DNA from: Actinophytocola sp963727495
Lineage (GTDB): Bacteria; Actinomycetota; Actinomycetes; Mycobacteriales; Pseudonocardiaceae
Direction of reading: 5' to 3'
Assembly: GCA_963727495.1 (NCBI GenBank)
Contig: CAVSGQ010000008.1
Location: 1 to 64,000, forward strand
Length of the DNA stretch: 64,000 nt
Part shown: piece by piece, positions 45,267 through 54,532 of the stretch
How the letters are laid out: each line of letters opens with the position of its first letter
Position numbering within the stretch: position 1 is the first letter of the stretch
Position numbers and translations under genes: made by a program
The notes under the pieces: generated by a model
Told to the model about the DNA's origin: nothing
The model's database searches: none
Seen by the model: only the letters and a program-made list of their open reading frames with translations

Positions 45267-46064
45267 ATGGATGAAATCATCGAAAAGTCTGTCGAGCGCG
45301 TCATTCGCGCCATGCACGAGAACCTGGGTGAACAGATAACCATCGACGATATGGCGCGTACGGCTATGTTCAGCAAGTTCCATTTCTCGCGGATCTTCCA
45401 GCGGGTGACCGGGATCTCCCCCGGCCGGTTCCTGTCCGCGCTGCGCCTGCAGGAGGCCAAGCGGCTGCTGCTGACCACGTCGATGACCGTCGCCGACATC
45501 AGCCACCTGGTGGGCTACAACAGCATCGGCACGTTCAGCTCGCGGTTCCGCGGCAGCGTCGGCGTCTCGCCGTCCGAGTACCGCCAGCAGCGCGGGTTCG
45601 TCGCGCCGCTCGCGGCGACGCCGGGGGCCGACGGCCGGGTCGTGGCCGGGCCGTCGGCGGTGCACGGCCAGGTGTGGCGGCCGCCGGAGTGCGAACCGGG
45701 CCAGGTCGTGATGGGCCTGTTTCCCGACCGGATCGCGCAGGGCGAGCCGGTCCGGCACACCACGCGGATGGGGGCGGGGCCGTTCCTGCTGCCGGACGTG
45801 CCGGACGGCACCTGGTACCTGCTGGCGTACTCGGCCGAGCTCGGCCAGGCGGCGCTCCCCGAGCGGACCTACGTGGCCGCGTTCGGCCCGCTGGAGGTCG
45901 GGCCGCGGGAGCGCGGCGCGCGGGCGCAGAGCGTCGACCTGTGGCTGCGGCCGCGGCGGATCTTCGATCCCCCGGCGCTGCTCGCCCAGCTCGACCAGCC
46001 GATGTGGACCGCACAGGCATGGGCTTCCGGGAGGGCTGACCAAGCCGCCCTGCCGGGAGCCTGA
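45267..46064 (+). CDS. AraC-family transcriptional regulator
   Basis: About 265 residues. Unlike most AraC proteins, the DNA-binding domain is N-terminal: two helix-turn-helices in ITIDDMARTAMFSKFHFSRI and MTVADISHLVGYNSIGTFSS, ending SPSEYRQQRG. Residues about 120-265 form a ligand-binding-like domain. It is divergent from the oxidoreductase operon and convergent with the P450 gene, so it probably controls the former. ATG 45267 is chosen because the family begins here (MDEIIEKSVERVIRAMHENL); the ribosome-binding site is weak. A strong terminator follows. Confidence 0.85.
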   Translation: MDEIIEKSVERVIRAMHENLGEQITIDDMARTAMFSKFHFSRIFQRVTGISPGRFLSALRLQEAKRLLLTTSMTVADISHLVGYNSIGTFSSRFRGSVGVSPSEYRQQRGFVAPLAATPGADGRVVAGPSAVHGQVWRPPECEPGQVVMGLFPDRIAQGEPVRHTTRMGAGPFLLPDVPDGTWYLLAYSAELGQAALPERTYVAAFGPLEVGPRERGARAQSVDLWLRPRRIFDPPALLAQLDQPMWTAQAWASGRADQAALPGA

Positions 46065-46085
46065 CCACCACCCCGCGAGGGGAAC

Positions 46086-46122
46086 ACGGGAAGCTCCGCC
46101 CGGTCCGGGCGGAGCTTCCCGT
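46086..46122. terminator. Strong bidirectional terminator
   Basis: A perfect 17-bp stem with a 3-base GTC loop (ACGGGAAGCTCCGCCCG and its complement) lies between the convergent AraC-type and P450 genes. Confidence 0.9.
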
Positions 46123-46141
46123 TGTCCACGGCCTCGCCGGG

Positions 46142-47530
46142 TCAGGCCGCGGTCACCGTCATCGGCAGCGAACCGCGCACCCGCAGCGACAGCATCGGCT
46201 CGGCGACCACCCGGTGGCCCGGCACCGTGGCCAGGCGCAGCTCCCGGGCGATCATCGCGACCACGAACGTCGCCTCCATCATCCCGAGGTGGTTGCCGAC
46301 GCAGAACCGCGGGCCGGCGCCGAACGGGATGTAGGCGTAGCGCGGCCGGTCCGCCGGCCTGGCCGGGTCGAACCGGTCCGGGTCGAACTCGTCCGGCCGG
46401 TCCCAGAACGCGGGATGCCGGTGCAGCGTGTACGGGCAGACCATCACGTCCGCGCCCGGCGGCACCCGGTAGCCGCCGACCGCGTCCTCGCCCAGCGCCC
46501 GCCGGGTGAGGATCCACACCGGCGGGAACAGCCGCATCGCCTCGTGCAGCACCATCGTGGTGTACGGCAGCCGCGCCAGGTCCGGGTACGACGGCGGCCG
46601 GTCGCCGAGCACCTCGACCGCCTCGGCGCGCAGCCGCTCGGCCACCTGCGGGTGCTCGTCGATCAGGTGCAGGGTCCACCCGATCGTGCTCGCCGTCGTC
46701 TCGTGCCCGGCCAGCAGCAGCGTGATCAGCTCGTCGCGCATGCGCCGTTCGGCGACCCTCGGGTCGGTCTCCCGCGCGGTCGACCGGATCAGCCGGGTCA
46801 GCACGTCGTCGCCGTCCGGCCGCGGGTCGGCCAGCCGGTCGGCGACCAGCTTCGCCACGATCCGGCCGAGGTCGGCGCGCGCCGAGCGGAAGCGGCGCTG
46901 CTTGGGCAGTGGCAGCCACCGCGGCACCAGGCCCATCGACTCCATCTCGAACATCGCCTGGTCCTGCACGGCCTCGAAGCTGTGCCCGATCGAGTCGAAC
47001 TCGCCGAGGTCCGTGTCGAGCAGCGCGCGGCCGAGCACGCCGAGGGTGAACCCGGTCAGCTCGGTCAGCACGTCCACCGGCGCGCCGCCGGTGTGCGCGC
47101 GCAGCCGCCCGACCAGGCGTTCCGCCTCCTCGGCCACGGCCGTGGCCTGGCCGGCGATCCGCTTGTTCTGGAACACCGGCTGGATCGTCCGCCGCTGCTT
47201 GCGCCACAGCTCGCCGGAGCTGGTGAGCAGCCCGTCGCCGAGCGCCCGCTTCGCCTCCTGGTAGCCGATGCCCTTCTCGTAGTTGGCCGCGTTGTCGGCC
47301 AGCACGTGCTTGGCGGTGTCGGGGTGGTTGAAGAAGTACAGCGTCTTGGGCCCGATGCCGACCTTCACCGCGTCCCCGTAGGTGGCGGCCGCGGTGGACA
47401 TCAGCGTCAGGCGGTCGCTCGCCAGCTGGCGCAGCAACCTGAACGTCGCCCGGCGTGGGGGGCCGGGCGGCACCCGGAGCTCACCGGATGCCGCCCGCGC
47501 CGAGTCCACCCCGTCGTCGAGGGTGGTCAT
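46142..47530 (-). CDS. Cytochrome P450
   Basis: A 462-residue soluble P450. The heme-binding motif is PFGAGPRFCVGNHLG with the thiolate ligand C410. The I-helix oxygen-activation motif is LLLAGHETTAS and the ExxR motif is LHEAMRLFPP. The opening VPPGPPRRATFRLLRQLASD is typical of the CYP110/CYP102-like bacterial class often found in enediyne clusters (the E7 position), a class I assign from general similarity. It is the last gene of the minus-strand group downstream of UnbU, after a 142-base gap, and has SD GGAGAGGCGG. A hydroxylation or dehydrogenation step on the enediyne core or polyene is likely. Confidence 0.9.
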   Translation of the reverse strand: MTTLDDGVDSARAASGELRVPPGPPRRATFRLLRQLASDRLTLMSTAAATYGDAVKVGIGPKTLYFFNHPDTAKHVLADNAANYEKGIGYQEAKRALGDGLLTSSGELWRKQRRTIQPVFQNKRIAGQATAVAEEAERLVGRLRAHTGGAPVDVLTELTGFTLGVLGRALLDTDLGEFDSIGHSFEAVQDQAMFEMESMGLVPRWLPLPKQRRFRSARADLGRIVAKLVADRLADPRPDGDDVLTRLIRSTARETDPRVAERRMRDELITLLLAGHETTASTIGWTLHLIDEHPQVAERLRAEAVEVLGDRPPSYPDLARLPYTTMVLHEAMRLFPPVWILTRRALGEDAVGGYRVPPGADVMVCPYTLHRHPAFWDRPDEFDPDRFDPARPADRPRYAYIPFGAGPRFCVGNHLGMMEATFVVAMIARELRLATVPGHRVVAEPMLSLRVRGSLPMTVTAA

Positions 47531-47672
47531 GATGGTTCCGCCTCTCCGGAGTCAACCCTTGTGGTCACCATGGACGAGCACCGTCCATTCCGGCACGTGC
47601 CGGTGGCTGGGCCGCGCCCCGTTCGCCTCGGATGCGGTCGGCGAGCACGCGGCTCGGGCACGTACGGGAGTG

Positions 47673-48677
47673 TCATGCCGCCTGCGCCTCCCCGGTGCCC
47701 GCCGGGGCGGCGTCCGGCAGCTGGCTGACCCGGCCGACCTCGAGCTCGGAGCGCAGCTGCTGCTCCTTCGCCTTGTTCACGAAGTGCAGCGACCACAGGA
47801 ACAGCCCGCGGATCAGGCACACCGCCGCGGTGGCGAAGAACAGGCCGTAGGCGATGTGCGCCACCATCAGCAGGCCGTACACCGACGCGATGCCCGCGCC
47901 GAACACGAACTGCGACGCCGGCTTGGACGGCGTGGTGCCCGGGTCGGTCACCATGTAGTTGGTGTAGAGCACGAACGCCACCCCGGTCGCCATGCCCAGC
48001 GCCGCCGGGATCGAGGTGCCGAACAGGATGCCGCGCACCACGGCCTGCACCACGAAGAACGACAACCATCCCGCGATCAGCGGCATCCGGTCGGTCAGCT
48101 TGGCGTTCAGCATCGTGCCCGACGCCAGGATGATCGCGACGATCAGCCAGCCGACCCAGTGCTCGATCCGCTCGGTGAAGTGGTACGGCGGCGCGATGCT
48201 GGCCCACGCCGGGAACAGCACCAGCACCATGACGATGCCGAGGTTCGACGGGTTCATGTAGTGGCGCAGCTTGCCGCGCACCGGCGCGCGCAGCACCCAC
48301 TTCGCGCTCACCGCGATGAACACGCCCAGCATCATCACGAGGATCCGGTCGTTGACGTAGATCAGCATGTTCAGCGCGAGGCCGGTGATGTGCGCCGGGA
48401 GGAGGAACTCCGCCACGCCGCGGAAGCCGCCGCCGGCGAAGCGCGGTGCCCGGCCCTCGACGCGGGCGCCGACCATCTCCAGCACGATCTCGGTGGTGTA
48501 CGCGGTGGCCAGGGCCACGAGCGGCCAGCCCCACGGCTGCTCGAAGCCGAGGAACAGGTAGCCGACGAGGTTGAAGACCGAGATCGAGATCGCGAACCGG
48601 CGCAGTGCCGTGATGACCTTGGTGTTGTGCCGGGGCGGCGGTACCGCCTGCCCGGCCTGCTGGTCTTGCTCAGCCAC
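47673..48677 (-). CDS. unbU: Enediyne biosynthesis membrane protein UnbU (E5-type)
   Basis: A 334-residue integral membrane protein with about eight to nine hydrophobic segments, matching the UnbU/RnfD-like proteins of the conserved enediyne cassette. Conserved-looking stretches include RGVAEFLLPAHITGLALNML, KLRHYMNPSNLGIVMVLVLF and TNYMVTDPGTTPSKPASQF. The RnfD-like relationship suggests electron transfer across the membrane, but the biochemical role in enediyne assembly is not established. GTG start with GAGAGGGAC upstream. It follows the UnbV gene after 7 bases. Confidence 0.88.
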   Translation of the reverse strand: MAEQDQQAGQAVPPPRHNTKVITALRRFAISISVFNLVGYLFLGFEQPWGWPLVALATAYTTEIVLEMVGARVEGRAPRFAGGGFRGVAEFLLPAHITGLALNMLIYVNDRILVMMLGVFIAVSAKWVLRAPVRGKLRHYMNPSNLGIVMVLVLFPAWASIAPPYHFTERIEHWVGWLIVAIILASGTMLNAKLTDRMPLIAGWLSFFVVQAVVRGILFGTSIPAALGMATGVAFVLYTNYMVTDPGTTPSKPASQFVFGAGIASVYGLLMVAHIAYGLFFATAAVCLIRGLFLWSLHFVNKAKEQQLRSELEVGRVSQLPDAAPAGTGEAQAA

Positions 48678-48684
48678 GTCCCTC

Positions 48685-50619
48685 TCACCTCTCCTTGGCC
48701 TGGCTGCCGAGCTGGAAGTCGTGCCAGCCGGTGCTCGTCTCGAGGTTCTGCTCCCGCACCTGGCCGGTCCGGTCCCGCCACCTCAGGTCGACCTTCACCG
48801 GGCCGCTGACCCTGCCCAGTCCGATGTGGACCTCGTTGCTGCGCTTGCCCGAGTGGCCGCTGCCGCCGTCCACCCGCTCGATGAACCTGCGGCCGTCCGG
48901 GGTGGTCACCGTCACCTGCGCGCCCACCGCCGGGGCACCGTCCTCGGCGTGCCGCAGGCGCAGCCCGAGGAACGCGTCGTCGGAGGGGCTGGTGTTGTGG
49001 TAGAACACCGGCGCGGCGAACTGGCGCGCCACGGCGAAGTCCAGCAGCCCGTCGCCGTCGGAGTCGCCGGTGGCGATGCCGCGGGTGGGCACCGGGACGG
49101 CCAGGCCCAGTTGCGGGGCCAGATCCGCGTAGCGGCCCTCGTCGCTGCGGGCGAAGAAGTGCAGCGTCTGGTCGCCCGCCAGGTCGTCGCCCTTCTCCAG
49201 GTTGGGCCACCACCACGGGTTCTCGATCAGGCTGTCGTTGGCGGTGGCCAGCTCCTGCAGCTGCGGCCACCGGTTCGTCTCGCCCTGCACGAACCCGGTC
49301 GTCTGGGTGATCTCCGGGTTGCCGTCGTTGTCGTAGTCGGCGAACTTCACGTCCCAGGCCCAGCCGGACCAGCCGGTGCCGACCTCGGCGCTGCGGTCGT
49401 GCCACGGTGCCTCGCCCGCGGCGAGCTTGGCGCGCAGCTGTTTCTCGCTGTGCACGGTGGACTCGAACTGCAGGTTGCTCTCCTGGATGCCCCACGGCGT
49501 GGTGATGTTGCTGACGAACATGTCGTAGACGCCGTCGTGGTTCAGGTCGGCGAAGTCGACGCCCATGCCCTTGAACGAGTCGTTGCCCAGCCGCTTGGAC
49601 TTCGGCACGCCCGGCGTGCGCACGCCCTTCACGCCGCCGAAGGCGATGTGCCCGGGTGTCGACTTGTTGTACAGCAGGTGGTCCACACCGTGGTCGTTGG
49701 CGATGTAGAGCTCCGGCAGCAGGTCGCCGTCGAGGTCGTTCGCGGCGGCGGCCAGCGTCCAGCCCCACTGTGCCCCGTCCGGGAACACCGAGTCGGGCAC
49801 CTTCGCGAAGTCGACCGAGTCCGCGGTCGCCCCGGTGAACCGGTAGATCATCTTCTTGCCGCTGTTCATGGCGTGGGACAGCGAGTCGTTCATCACCACG
49901 CCGCCGTCGACCGTCGGGTCGAGCACCGGGCTGTCCGGGAAGTAGTTGGCGACGAAGATGTCGACGTGCCCGTCACCGTCGAAGTCGTCGATGGCGACGG
50001 CGTTGGAGTTCCACTGCGCCCCGGCGTACTCGCCGTCCTCGGTGACCTTCGGGTTCGGCACCAGCTCGACCGGCCGGTAGGCATTTTTGTCCAAAGTGGA
50101 CACGTCTGCCTTCGCGAGGTAGATCACCGGGGTGCGGCCCCACAGGTAGACCAGCAGGTCCATCCGGCCGTCCTCGTTGTAGTCGCCGGGCGCGCAGCCC
50201 ATCGGCGCCATCGCGTCGTTGACCGGGAGCGGCGCCGGGTCGAGCGCGAACGGCGCATACCGGTCGTCACCTCTGCCCGGCGCCGGGGTCACCACGACCT
50301 GGTCGGTGCGGGTGTCCACCAGGCACAGGTCGTTGGACAGGCCGTCGCCGTCGAGGTCGTTCATCGCGATCGCCGCGCCGACCGAGGAGATCCATGCCTG
50401 GATGCGCTTGTACTCCTGGTTCACCGGGCGGACCGTCTGCTGCTTGTCCGCCGCCGGCAGCGCGATCGACATCGCGGTGAACCCGTACCTGCCGGCCATC
50501 CGGTCCTGCTCGGCCGCCGAGACGGTCGGCAGGCTGACCACGATGTAGCCGACCACGGCCACCACCACGGCGATGACCCCGGGCAGCTGCCGGCGCAGCC
50601 AACCTACTTTCGTGGTCAT
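48685..50619 (-). CDS. unbV: Enediyne biosynthesis protein UnbV (E4-type), FG-GAP and ASPIC/UnbV domains
   Basis: A 644-residue secreted or membrane-anchored protein. A single membrane helix lies at residues about 12-32 (LPGVIAVVVAVVGYIVVSLP). It is followed by multiple FG-GAP/VCBS calcium-binding repeats (AMNDLDGDGLSND; FDGDGHVDIFVANYF; DYDNDGNPEIT; DSDGDGLLDFAVARQ) predicted to form a beta-propeller, and a C-terminal ASPIC/UnbV domain (VGAQVTVTTPDGRRFIERVD). It is one of the hallmark enediyne cassette proteins. It overlaps the DUF1702 gene upstream by 4 bases. Function is unknown, and location outside the membrane is inferred. Confidence 0.9.
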   Translation of the reverse strand: MTTKVGWLRRQLPGVIAVVVAVVGYIVVSLPTVSAAEQDRMAGRYGFTAMSIALPAADKQQTVRPVNQEYKRIQAWISSVGAAIAMNDLDGDGLSNDLCLVDTRTDQVVVTPAPGRGDDRYAPFALDPAPLPVNDAMAPMGCAPGDYNEDGRMDLLVYLWGRTPVIYLAKADVSTLDKNAYRPVELVPNPKVTEDGEYAGAQWNSNAVAIDDFDGDGHVDIFVANYFPDSPVLDPTVDGGVVMNDSLSHAMNSGKKMIYRFTGATADSVDFAKVPDSVFPDGAQWGWTLAAAANDLDGDLLPELYIANDHGVDHLLYNKSTPGHIAFGGVKGVRTPGVPKSKRLGNDSFKGMGVDFADLNHDGVYDMFVSNITTPWGIQESNLQFESTVHSEKQLRAKLAAGEAPWHDRSAEVGTGWSGWAWDVKFADYDNDGNPEITQTTGFVQGETNRWPQLQELATANDSLIENPWWWPNLEKGDDLAGDQTLHFFARSDEGRYADLAPQLGLAVPVPTRGIATGDSDGDGLLDFAVARQFAAPVFYHNTSPSDDAFLGLRLRHAEDGAPAVGAQVTVTTPDGRRFIERVDGGSGHSGKRSNEVHIGLGRVSGPVKVDLRWRDRTGQVREQNLETSTGWHDFQLGSQAKER

Positions 50620-51596
50620 TTGCTCACACCTCCAAGGGACACCAACTCGTTCGCGATACGCTGCCGCCACAGCTCGTAGGCCGGCAGCTCTCCGTCCTCC
50701 GCACGCTCCGGGCGGGCCTCGAGGCTGATGCGCGCGGCGGTCTCCGGATCGGTCCCGCACAGCACCTCGGTCGCGACGGCGGTCTGCGGGATCAGCAGGC
50801 CGGCGCGCACCCGTGCCTCCGCGGCGAACGCCGAACCCTGCGCCAGCTGCGGCCGGTGCTCGCCGGCCAGGTCGGCGAGGCGCGCCAGGTCGTCGCGGTC
50901 CGCGCCGCACGCGTAGGTCGAGGCCAGCCCGACGCCGGCCCACAGGTCGCCGTGCCGCTGCGCGGGATAGCGCGACAGCAGCGCGTGCACCTCGTCCACG
51001 TCGGTGCAGCCGACGAACCACAGCGCCCGCCCGATGCCCTGGTCGATCGCGCGGCCCGCGTAGGCCGCCGACGCGCCGCCGGGCCAGCCGAAGCGCGGGT
51101 CCTGGTAGTGCTCGTGCACGTAGCGGCGGGTGTGGAAGTAGGCCTGGTGGAACCCGTAGCCGTCGAGCACCAGCCAGCGCAGCAACGGGTCCAGCGAGTC
51201 CGCGGCCGGCCAGCGGAACCGCGGCAGCCGCGCCATCGCCCAGCCGATTCCACAGTAGACGATGTAGATCTGGTCCGCGGCCGGGCCGGCGAGGAAGTCG
51301 TCGTTGTGGTGGCGGTGCCCGAACGGCAGCCCGTCGAGCATCCCGTAGCCCATTCCCGCGCCCTCGTAGGCGAACCCGCGGAACCGGTGCTCGACGGCCG
51401 CCAGCCGCTCGCGCGCGTCCTCGACCGAGCTCGCCTCGACCGCGTCGGCGTAGCCGCCGAGGAAGATCACGCCGATCTTCTCCAGCAGTTCCTGGGACGC
51501 CTGGTCCTTCCTGTGGAACCCACGCTTGTCCAGCGACGTCGCCGAGACGTTCGGTGTGAGTATCTTGCGCCTGAGCGCGCGCAGGGCATTACCCAA
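50616..51596 (-). CDS. unbL: DUF1702 enediyne biosynthesis protein (E3/UnbL-type)
   Basis: About 326 residues of DUF1702, the third hallmark of the enediyne cassette. Conserved segments: FRGFAYEGAGMGYGMLDGLP, RWLVLDGYGFHQAYFHTRRY and AGRAIDQGIGRALWFVGCTD. TTG 51596 is preferred as start because GGGGGAGAG lies just upstream and the resulting N-terminus (LGNALRALRRKILTP) aligns residue for residue with the paralogous gene at 52714. An upstream TTG at 51611 would put this site inside the gene. It overlaps unbV by ATGA. The upstream 110 bases are AT-rich and may contain a promoter. Confidence 0.88.
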   Translation of the reverse strand: MGNALRALRRKILTPNVSATSLDKRGFHRKDQASQELLEKIGVIFLGGYADAVEASSVEDARERLAAVEHRFRGFAYEGAGMGYGMLDGLPFGHRHHNDDFLAGPAADQIYIVYCGIGWAMARLPRFRWPAADSLDPLLRWLVLDGYGFHQAYFHTRRYVHEHYQDPRFGWPGGASAAYAGRAIDQGIGRALWFVGCTDVDEVHALLSRYPAQRHGDLWAGVGLASTYACGADRDDLARLADLAGEHRPQLAQGSAFAAEARVRAGLLIPQTAVATEVLCGTDPETAARISLEARPERAEDGELPAYELWRQRIANELVSLGGVSK

Positions 51597-51706
51597 CGGG
51601 CTCTCCCCCAATCGGGTGGATTTAGCGGACCGATATCGGAATTACTTTCTCAACGCTCCCGGATGACCGTCTACTCCAGGTGTGCGAGAGGCGCCTTATA
51701 GAACGG

Positions 51707-52714
51707 TCATGCCGCTTTGGCGACAGGCCGGAAATGATTTCGGATGCGCTCCCGCCACAGCTCGTAGGCGGGGCTGCCACCGGGCCCGGTGGCGTCCGGT
51801 TCGACCGCGGTGCTGTCGGCCAGGGCGACCGCGGCGCCGACCGGCAGCCCGGTGAGCACCTCGGTGGCGGCCTCGCTGTGCCCGGGCACGAAGCCGGCGT
51901 GGGTGCGCGCCTTGATCGCGAACACCGAGCCGAGCGCGACCTCGGCGGCGTGCTCGCCCGCCGCCGCGCGCAGGTCGGCGAGCCCGGCCGCGGAGGCGCC
52001 GCCGGCGAAGGTCGCGGCGAGCCCCACCCCGCTCCACAGGTCGGCCCGCCGGTGCTCGCCGAACGCCTCGACCGCGCCCGCGACCAGGTCGGGCAGCGCG
52101 CCGTTGATGAACCACAGCGCGCGGCCGATCCCCTGGTCGACCGCGCGCGGGAAGTACTCCGGCGCGCCCGCCCACGGGTAGGGCTCGATCACCTGCTGGG
52201 CGTCGACGACCTTCTTCGTGTCGAAGTAGGCCCGGTCGAAGCCGTACCCGTCCACGGCCAGCCAGCTCATCGTCGGGTGGTACGGCACGTCGCCGAGGTC
52301 GGGCAGGACGGTGCGCCACAGCACCCTCGGCAGCCGCGCCATGGCGAAGCCGATGCCGATGTAGGTGAGGAAGATGTGCCGCCGCCCCGGGCCGGCCAGC
52401 AGCAGGCGCGCCTTCGAGGAGGGCTTCGCGCCGCGCCCGCCGGCCATCGCGTCGCGCACCGTGTAGGCCATCGCGGCGCCCTCGTAGGCGAACCCGCGGT
52501 GCTCCGGCGACACGGTCTCCAACCGCCGCTCGACGTCCCAGAGGTGGCGGTGTTCGATTCCCCATTCGAAGCCGCATATCACCGACTGCGGAATCAGCTC
52601 GAGCTGTTCCGCGGCGGGCGACTCGGCGCCGGGAAATCCGCGGTGGGCGAATGTCGTGGCGCGCAGTTTCGGGGTGAGTGCCAACCTGCGCAGGGCGCCG
52701 AGAATCGCCGGCAT
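51707..52714 (-). CDS. Second DUF1702 protein, paralogue of the E3-type gene
   Basis: A 335-residue paralogue of the neighbouring DUF1702 protein. Shared features include HRGFAYEGAAMAYTVRDAMA, WLAVDGYGFDRAYFDTKKVV, RAVDQGIGRALWFINGALPD and the ending AYELWRERIRN. Two DUF1702 genes in tandem suggest the products form a heteromer. Function is unknown. A strong GGAGGCACG precedes the ATG. It lies 110 bases upstream of the E3-type gene on the same strand. Confidence 0.87.
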   Translation of the reverse strand: MPAILGALRRLALTPKLRATTFAHRGFPGAESPAAEQLELIPQSVICGFEWGIEHRHLWDVERRLETVSPEHRGFAYEGAAMAYTVRDAMAGGRGAKPSSKARLLLAGPGRRHIFLTYIGIGFAMARLPRVLWRTVLPDLGDVPYHPTMSWLAVDGYGFDRAYFDTKKVVDAQQVIEPYPWAGAPEYFPRAVDQGIGRALWFINGALPDLVAGAVEAFGEHRRADLWSGVGLAATFAGGASAAGLADLRAAAGEHAAEVALGSVFAIKARTHAGFVPGHSEAATEVLTGLPVGAAVALADSTAVEPDATGPGGSPAYELWRERIRNHFRPVAKAA

Positions 52715-52737
52715 CGTGCCTCCAGAATTCCTCGCGG

Positions 52738-53679
52738 TCACGCCCAGGGCGCGACCGGGTACCACGGGATGATGTCGCGCACGGCGAGCAGCCGGACGTC
52801 CCAGTACAGGACGGTGAACACGCCGGCCACCAGCAGCGCGGACGCGCTGAGCACGGTCAGCCGCGCCGGGTTCGCGGCGAACCAGCGGCTCAGCCGCCCG
52901 CCGGCCAGCCAGCTGGTGACCAGCAGCAGCACGGCGAGCACGAGGGTGTTGCCGAGCGACTGCAGCACGAACGCGGCGGCACCGTAGAGCGAGTCGTGCG
53001 CCTCCGCTGCGTCCCGGAACAGCTTGCGGAACAGGGGAAACGGCCGCCCGATGAGGAACGCGCCGACCAGCGCGCCGAAGAACACCAGGCGGGCGTTGGG
53101 AAACCGCGCGGCGACGCGCCCGAACGGGTCGCGCACCAGCCCGAGGGTGGCCAGGCCGAGGTAGGTCATGCACGCCCCGACCAGCCCGAAGGCCACCATG
53201 GACTGGATGCCGCGCGCGGACAGCTCCCCCGGCGCGCCCGGCGCGGTGTCGAACTGCGGCATGCCGGTGCCGACGATCCCGACCAGCGCGCCGTAGGCCG
53301 CGGACACCACGGCCATGCCGGCGAACAGCCACAGCAGCGGGCGCAGCACCGCGCGCACCCGGTGCCAGCGCCCGCCCGCCCCGCCCAGCAGCGGGGCCAC
53401 CGTGCCGAACACCGCGATGTTGCAGGCGGTGAACGTGCCGGCCAGCCCGGAGACGAACGCGAACACCACGCCCGCGCTCATCCCGGTGATCGCGGTCTGC
53501 TTGGCGTCGTGCCCCAGCAGCCCGCTCGCCACCGTGTCCCCGATCCCCTTGTCCACGAAGGACGCGGACCAGACGATCGTGAGCAGGAACCCGCCGAGCA
53601 CGCCGAGGACGGCGACCCGGCCGCGCCTGCGGGGCAGGGCGGTCACCGGTTCGGCCGGGCGGACGTCGAGCTGTGCCAT
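52738..53679 (-). CDS. Integral membrane protein of the enediyne locus
   Basis: A 313-residue protein with about seven hydrophobic segments, including GVLGGFLLTIVWSASFVDKG and VSGLAGTFTACNIAVFGTVA. The last contains a cysteine in a membrane helix and recalls the DsbD/CcdA style of thiol-redox membrane proteins, but the match is weak. Conserved-looking polar positions (GIQSMVAFGLVGACMTYLGL; FPLFRKLFRDAAEAHDSLYG) lie between helices. The neighbourhood (SARP upstream, DUF1702 genes downstream, short spacers) makes it part of the cassette. Start has GGAGGGGAG. Confidence 0.78.
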   Translation of the reverse strand: MAQLDVRPAEPVTALPRRRGRVAVLGVLGGFLLTIVWSASFVDKGIGDTVASGLLGHDAKQTAITGMSAGVVFAFVSGLAGTFTACNIAVFGTVAPLLGGAGGRWHRVRAVLRPLLWLFAGMAVVSAAYGALVGIVGTGMPQFDTAPGAPGELSARGIQSMVAFGLVGACMTYLGLATLGLVRDPFGRVAARFPNARLVFFGALVGAFLIGRPFPLFRKLFRDAAEAHDSLYGAAAFVLQSLGNTLVLAVLLLVTSWLAGGRLSRWFAANPARLTVLSASALLVAGVFTVLYWDVRLLAVRDIIPWYPVAPWA

Positions 53680-53707
53680 GCCTACTCCCCTCCGAAGGTC
53701 GGTGCCG

Positions 53708-54532
53708 CTAGCCCGCGATCGCGTCCGGCGCCCAGGTGTTGATCATGTAGCGGGGGTCCTCGACGATCTGGTCGCCGGAGAGCATCGCCTGGTGCAGCTG
53801 GCGCAGCCGGGGCGACGGGTCGACCCCGAGCTGGTCGCGGATGGTCGTCCACAGCCCGTGGTAGACCTCCAGCGCCTGCCCGGGCCGGCCGGACCGGTAG
53901 AGCGCGAGCATGTACTGCGCGCGGAAGTTCTCCATGTACGGATGCCGCGCGCACAGCGCGGCGAGGTCGCCGAGCAGCTGGTGGTGCCGGCCGAGGTAGA
54001 GGTCGGCGTCGATGCGCAGGGTGAGGTCGGTGAGCCGGCTCTCCGCCAGCCGCATCGACTCGATCTCCAGCTGCGGCCCGGCGGCCACGTCGACCAGCAC
54101 CGGCCCGCGCCACATCCCCAGTGCCTGCGACAGCAGCCGCTCGGCCCGCACGTAGTCGCCCGCGGCACCGGCGGCCCGGCCCGCCGCGGCGAGCCGGTCG
54201 TAGGCGACCACGTCCACCACCTCCGGATCGACCTGCAGCAGGTAGCCGGTGTGCTTGGTGGCCAGGACCTCGCGGGCCAGGTGCTGGTCGTGCGGCAGCG
54301 CGCCGCGGATGAGCTTGCGGACGTGTAAGACGTAGGTCTGCAGCGTGCTCGGGGCGCTGCGCGGTGTGCCGGCGCCCCACAGTTCCTCCATCAGCGCGGA
54401 GGTGGTCACGACCCGCCCGACGTTGATCGCGAGCATCGCCAGGAGCTGGCGCGGCTTGCTCGCCGTCGGCACGACCGAGACGCCGTCGAAGGCGACCTCC
54501 AGTGCGCCGAGCACTTTGATTTCAGCTCGCAT
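53708..54532 (-). CDS. SARP-family transcriptional activator (short form)
   Basis: A 274-residue SARP with an OmpR-like DNA-binding domain (residues 1-100, IKVLGALEVAFDGVSVVPTA) and BTAD domain (MENFRAQYMLALYRSGRPGQ). It is a paralogue of the SARP at 37925. It is divergent from the PKSE gene with a 292-base spacer, so it is the most likely direct activator of the PKS and of the minus-strand E genes. It heads the minus-strand operon (membrane protein, two DUF1702, UnbV, UnbU). Confidence 0.9.
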   Translation of the reverse strand: MRAEIKVLGALEVAFDGVSVVPTASKPRQLLAMLAINVGRVVTTSALMEELWGAGTPRSAPSTLQTYVLHVRKLIRGALPHDQHLAREVLATKHTGYLLQVDPEVVDVVAYDRLAAAGRAAGAAGDYVRAERLLSQALGMWRGPVLVDVAAGPQLEIESMRLAESRLTDLTLRIDADLYLGRHHQLLGDLAALCARHPYMENFRAQYMLALYRSGRPGQALEVYHGLWTTIRDQLGVDPSPRLRQLHQAMLSGDQIVEDPRYMINTWAPDAIAG

